Position numbers and translations under genes: made by a program
In this document: one piece after another, positions 62,111-64,000 of the stretch
Numbering within the stretch: the stretch's first letter is position 1
Layout: each line of letters opens with the position of its first letter
The notes under the pieces: model-generated
Database searches by the model: none
What the model saw: the letters and a program-made list of their open reading frames with translations, nothing else
Told to the model about the DNA's origin: nothing
DNA from: Prevotella sp.
GTDB lineage: Bacteria > Bacteroidota > Bacteroidia > Bacteroidales > Bacteroidaceae
Assembly (NCBI GenBank): GCA_024682415.1
Contig: JAIKZG010000042.1
Coordinates: 62,001-126,000 of the forward strand
Direction of reading: 5' to 3'
DNA: 64,000 bases

Positions 62111-63486
62111 GATTTATACCGCACGATTATCAGAAAAAAGCCATTGACTGGGTAATCGACAAGAAAAGGTGCGCATTGTTTCTTCAAATGGGATTGGGTA
62201 AGAGCGTCATAACTCTTACCGCAATCCAATACCTGATTGATGATTTGGAAATATCCAAAGTGCTTGTTATCGCTCCTAAAAAGGTTGCGGAGAGCACATG
62301 GACGGATGAGGTAGAGAAATGGGAACATCTTAATCTTAGAGTGTCAAAGGTCATCGGCACAGAGAAGAAGCGTATTGAAGCGTTGGCGGCAAAGGCAGAT
62401 GTCTATGTCCTCGGTCGTGATTCTTACGTCTGGCTCTGTGGCTATTATGATGGTGAGTTGCCGTTCGATATGCTTGTGATTGATGAGCTTACTACATTCA
62501 AAAGCAGTAATAGTCAAAGGTTCAAAATGCTCAAAAAGACGACAGCGCAGTTTAAACGTGTCGTCGGCTTGACAGGAACGCCTGCGCCTAACGGCTTGAT
62601 TGACTTATGGGCGCAGATATATGTCATTGACATGGGTGAGCGTTTAGGCAAGTACTTTACTCATTATAGGAGGGATTATTTCAATTATCACATTTGGAAT
62701 AACATCGCCATCAACTGCACCATCAAAAAAGGCGCAGAGGAAGTATTGAATAAAAAGCTATCTGATATATGCCTGACGATGCAATCTAAGGATTATATCA
62801 AGCTGCCTAAGCTGATAACGCATACCGAGATTATTCCTTTGCCGGACAAGATAAAGAAAAAGTATGATGATTTCGAGAAAGACAGCGTTATAGAGTTTCA
62901 AAAGGAGCATTCAGATGACTCCGAAACAATCCTTGCATCATCTATTGCCGCTCTGATGAACAAGCTTAGCCAGTTTGCCAACGGAGCGATATATGATGAG
63001 GATAGGAATGTATATGAGATTCATAACGAGAAATTGGAGAAGCTGAAAGAGATTGTTGAAGCAGCGCAGTCGCCTGTATTATGCTTCTATCAATATCAGC
63101 ACGACATTCCTCGCATTACCGAAGCTCTGAAAGGCTATAAGGTTGTCAAGTATGAAACAGCTGAACATCTTAAACAATGGAATAAAGGTGAGATAGATGT
63201 TTTGCTTGCTCACCCTGCAAGCACCGCATTCGGACTTAATATGCAGCAGGGTGGTCATTATATCGTTTGGTTCTCTACAGGCTGGAATTTGGAGCTATAT
63301 CAACAAGCTAACGCACGTCTGTATCGACAAGGACAGACACAGCCTGTATTCGTTTATAAGCTTGTTTGTCAAGGCACTGTAGACGAGCGTATGAATGTTT
63401 CTCTGACGGATAAGAAGTCTGTTCAGCAAGGTTTGATGGATAGTTTATCTGATTTGGTTAAGAAGTATGATAAAGGCAAAGCGTAA
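62107..63486 (+). CDS. SNF2/DEAD-family phage helicase
   Basis: This is a 459-residue SF2 ATPase. Motif I is LQMGLGKSVITL (about 27-38); motif II is VIDELTTF (DELT form, about 123-130); motif III is LTGTPAPNG. The C-terminal lobe has VLLAHPASTAFGLNMQ and the arginine-finger motif QANARLYRQGQ. It opens with HDYQKKAIDWV, the Q-motif equivalent. It probably remodels DNA or protein-DNA complexes in phage replication or recombination. It overlaps the gene before by 4 bp and the gene after by 20 bp. Confidence 0.9.
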   Translation: MRFIPHDYQKKAIDWVIDKKRCALFLQMGLGKSVITLTAIQYLIDDLEISKVLVIAPKKVAESTWTDEVEKWEHLNLRVSKVIGTEKKRIEALAAKADVYVLGRDSYVWLCGYYDGELPFDMLVIDELTTFKSSNSQRFKMLKKTTAQFKRVVGLTGTPAPNGLIDLWAQIYVIDMGERLGKYFTHYRRDYFNYHIWNNIAINCTIKKGAEEVLNKKLSDICLTMQSKDYIKLPKLITHTEIIPLPDKIKKKYDDFEKDSVIEFQKEHSDDSETILASSIAALMNKLSQFANGAIYDEDRNVYEIHNEKLEKLKEIVEAAQSPVLCFYQYQHDIPRITEALKGYKVVKYETAEHLKQWNKGEIDVLLAHPASTAFGLNMQQGGHYIVWFSTGWNLELYQQANARLYRQGQTQPVFVYKLVCQGTVDERMNVSLTDKKSVQQGLMDSLSDLVKKYDKGKA

Positions 63487-63721
63487 GACTCCGAGCAAGA
63501 AGCGTATCATAAGATGTGGTTACTGCAGACTGGCCAAACCGATAAATGAAACATGGAATATCTCATTGGCCGGTCATGCCATTGCTGCCCGATGTCCTTA
63601 TTCTGATGTTGGGATATTGAAAGGCGATGTAGCTTGTGAGCATTTTGAAAAATCGAAATTCGAGGGTGATATTTGGAAAGTGGACGGCTTTCCTGTTTTA
63701 GAAGATGGAAATAACGCATAA
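63467..63721 (+). CDS. Small Cys-containing phage protein, 84 residues
   Basis: A basic N-terminus (KAKRKTPSKKR) is followed by CGYCRLAKP (CxxC) and two further Cys, in ARCPYSD and DVACEHFEKS, which would make a zinc ribbon or knuckle. No family is recognised. It overlaps the helicase gene by 20 bp and the next gene by 17 bp, so it is within the operon. A nucleic-acid-binding role is a guess from the zinc-like pattern and the charge. Confidence 0.6.
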   Translation: MIKAKRKTPSKKRIIRCGYCRLAKPINETWNISLAGHAIAARCPYSDVGILKGDVACEHFEKSKFEGDIWKVDGFPVLEDGNNA

Positions 63722-63929
63722 TACGTTGGTGAATATAGAACGCCTCGCAGATTATATCTGTAGGCTTAACTCAAATTTGGCAGAAGCTCGTAGATTTAGA
63801 AAGAGTGAGCGACTGAATTTTATACGCGGTGAAGCTAAAGATAATATTCGTGTCGTGAATGAGTGTCTAAAAGAGCTTGGCTCAATAAGTATTCTAATTG
63901 ATATTGATTCATATATAGATAATATTTGA
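63705..63929 (+). CDS. Small helical phage protein, 74 residues
   Basis: A short, charged, helical protein (NIERLADYICRLNSNLAEAR and further helix to VVNECLKEL). It overlaps the preceding gene by 17 bp. No family or function is recognised; context puts it among accessory early genes. Confidence 0.55.
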   Translation: MEITHNTLVNIERLADYICRLNSNLAEARRFRKSERLNFIRGEAKDNIRVVNECLKELGSISILIDIDSYIDNI

Positions 63930-63949
63930 TAATATTAAAACAATAAGAC

Positions 63950-64000
63950 ATGACAATTAATGATTATCAGAAAGCTGCATTAGAAACAGCAATCTATCCG
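63950..64000 (+). CDS. MazG-like nucleotide pyrophosphohydrolase, first 17 residues (cut by edge)
   Basis: The frame opens at 63950 with MTINDYQKAALETAIYP and runs off the window. The N-YQxxAxxTAxYP pattern is that of phage MazG-like pyrophosphohydrolases, which trim dNTPs or lower ppGpp during infection. Only the N-terminus is visible, so the call rests on this motif. Confidence 0.55.
   Translation, partial: MTINDYQKAALETAIYP

Larger units (their letters stand above)
52089..64000 (+). mobile_element. Prophage or related integrative element, left end (right end outside window)
   Basis: The element starts at a tRNA-Pro 3' remnant and continues past the right edge. It has a divergent repressor and operator, an excisionase-like gene and a replication/recombination module (DUF2800, DUF2815, primase-VirE helicase, VRR-NUC, Rha/KilAC, SNF2 helicase, MazG-like). 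No capsid, tail, terminase or integrase gene is visible, so phage, satellite and conjugative forms cannot be separated here. Gene order and domain types fit a temperate siphophage early region best. Confidence 0.85.

Noticed and set aside
53478..63929. Stop-codon reassignment as in some crAss-like phages
   Set aside because: All element genes read through with the standard code to normal lengths and motifs, and no suppressor anticodon (CTA or TCA) is found in the tRNA-like set.

Overview
The window looks like a Bacteroidales chromosome, most likely Prevotella or a close relative. The signs are promoters of the TTTG-N19/20-TAnnTTTG type, many lipoproteins and outer-membrane proteins known only from Bacteroidota (DUF4421, DUF4270, DUF4836, DUF4876, GldB-like), TonB-dependent receptors, a type IX secretion (T9SS) sorting domain, and weak Shine-Dalgarno signals. 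No species can be named from sequence alone.

Positions 1-52088 are ordinary chromosome. On the left are minus-strand genes: serS (cut by the edge), a DUF1460 hydrolase, a DUF4421 outer-membrane protein, a Gfo/Idh oxidoreductase, a NudC-type pyrophosphatase, a 5'-nucleotidase and a large MscS-type channel. Then come a GlcNAc-type kinase, panD-panC, a stand-alone glycogen-synthase-like domain with DUF4270 and HAD genes, alaS, a MerR regulator, PBP1A, pyrB-pyrI, glyA and tRNA-Cys. A plus-strand block carries a nucleoside permease, a bifunctional nuclease, rsmE, a DUF4836 lipoprotein, an ABC exporter and panB. After a GldB-like lipoprotein there is a membrane-anchored winged-helix regulator paired with a TonB receptor, then pepD and a flippase-like membrane protein. 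A five-gene minus-strand operon (47109 to 37802) encodes a DUF4876 lipoprotein, a TonB receptor, a beta-barrel protein, a subtilisin-like protease with a T9SS sorting domain and a PorV/PorQ-like protein. A cation:proton antiporter, asd and a flavodoxin complete the chromosomal part.

Two kinds of repeat sit between the chromosomal genes. One is a run of 14 palindromes at a 41-43 bp pitch (50781-51339). The other is a 42-bp unit present as three direct copies and one inverted copy at 10100-10266, and again as two units at 34888-34962.

From 52089 to the right edge lies the left end of a prophage or related integrative element inserted in a tRNA-Pro gene: the displaced 3' part of that tRNA is at 52089-52133. 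The element has a double-headed XRE repressor, an operator-promoter, an excisionase-like protein, a D12 adenine methylase, a DUF2800 nuclease-like protein, a DUF2815 ssDNA-binding-like protein, a primase/VirE helicase, a VRR-NUC nuclease, a Rha/KilAC protein, an SNF2 helicase and the start of a MazG-like gene. No integrase or structural gene is inside the window.

The most unusual part is the non-coding content of this element. Six tRNA-like structures (53727-55084 and 58355-58421) fill nearly every large gap of the early operon. All have a 7-bp acceptor stem, and five have a good T-arm. Only the first has a normal anticodon arm. Three of them end 15-22 nt before a start codon, which suggests tRNA-like punctuation of a phage mRNA, or tRNA mimicry.
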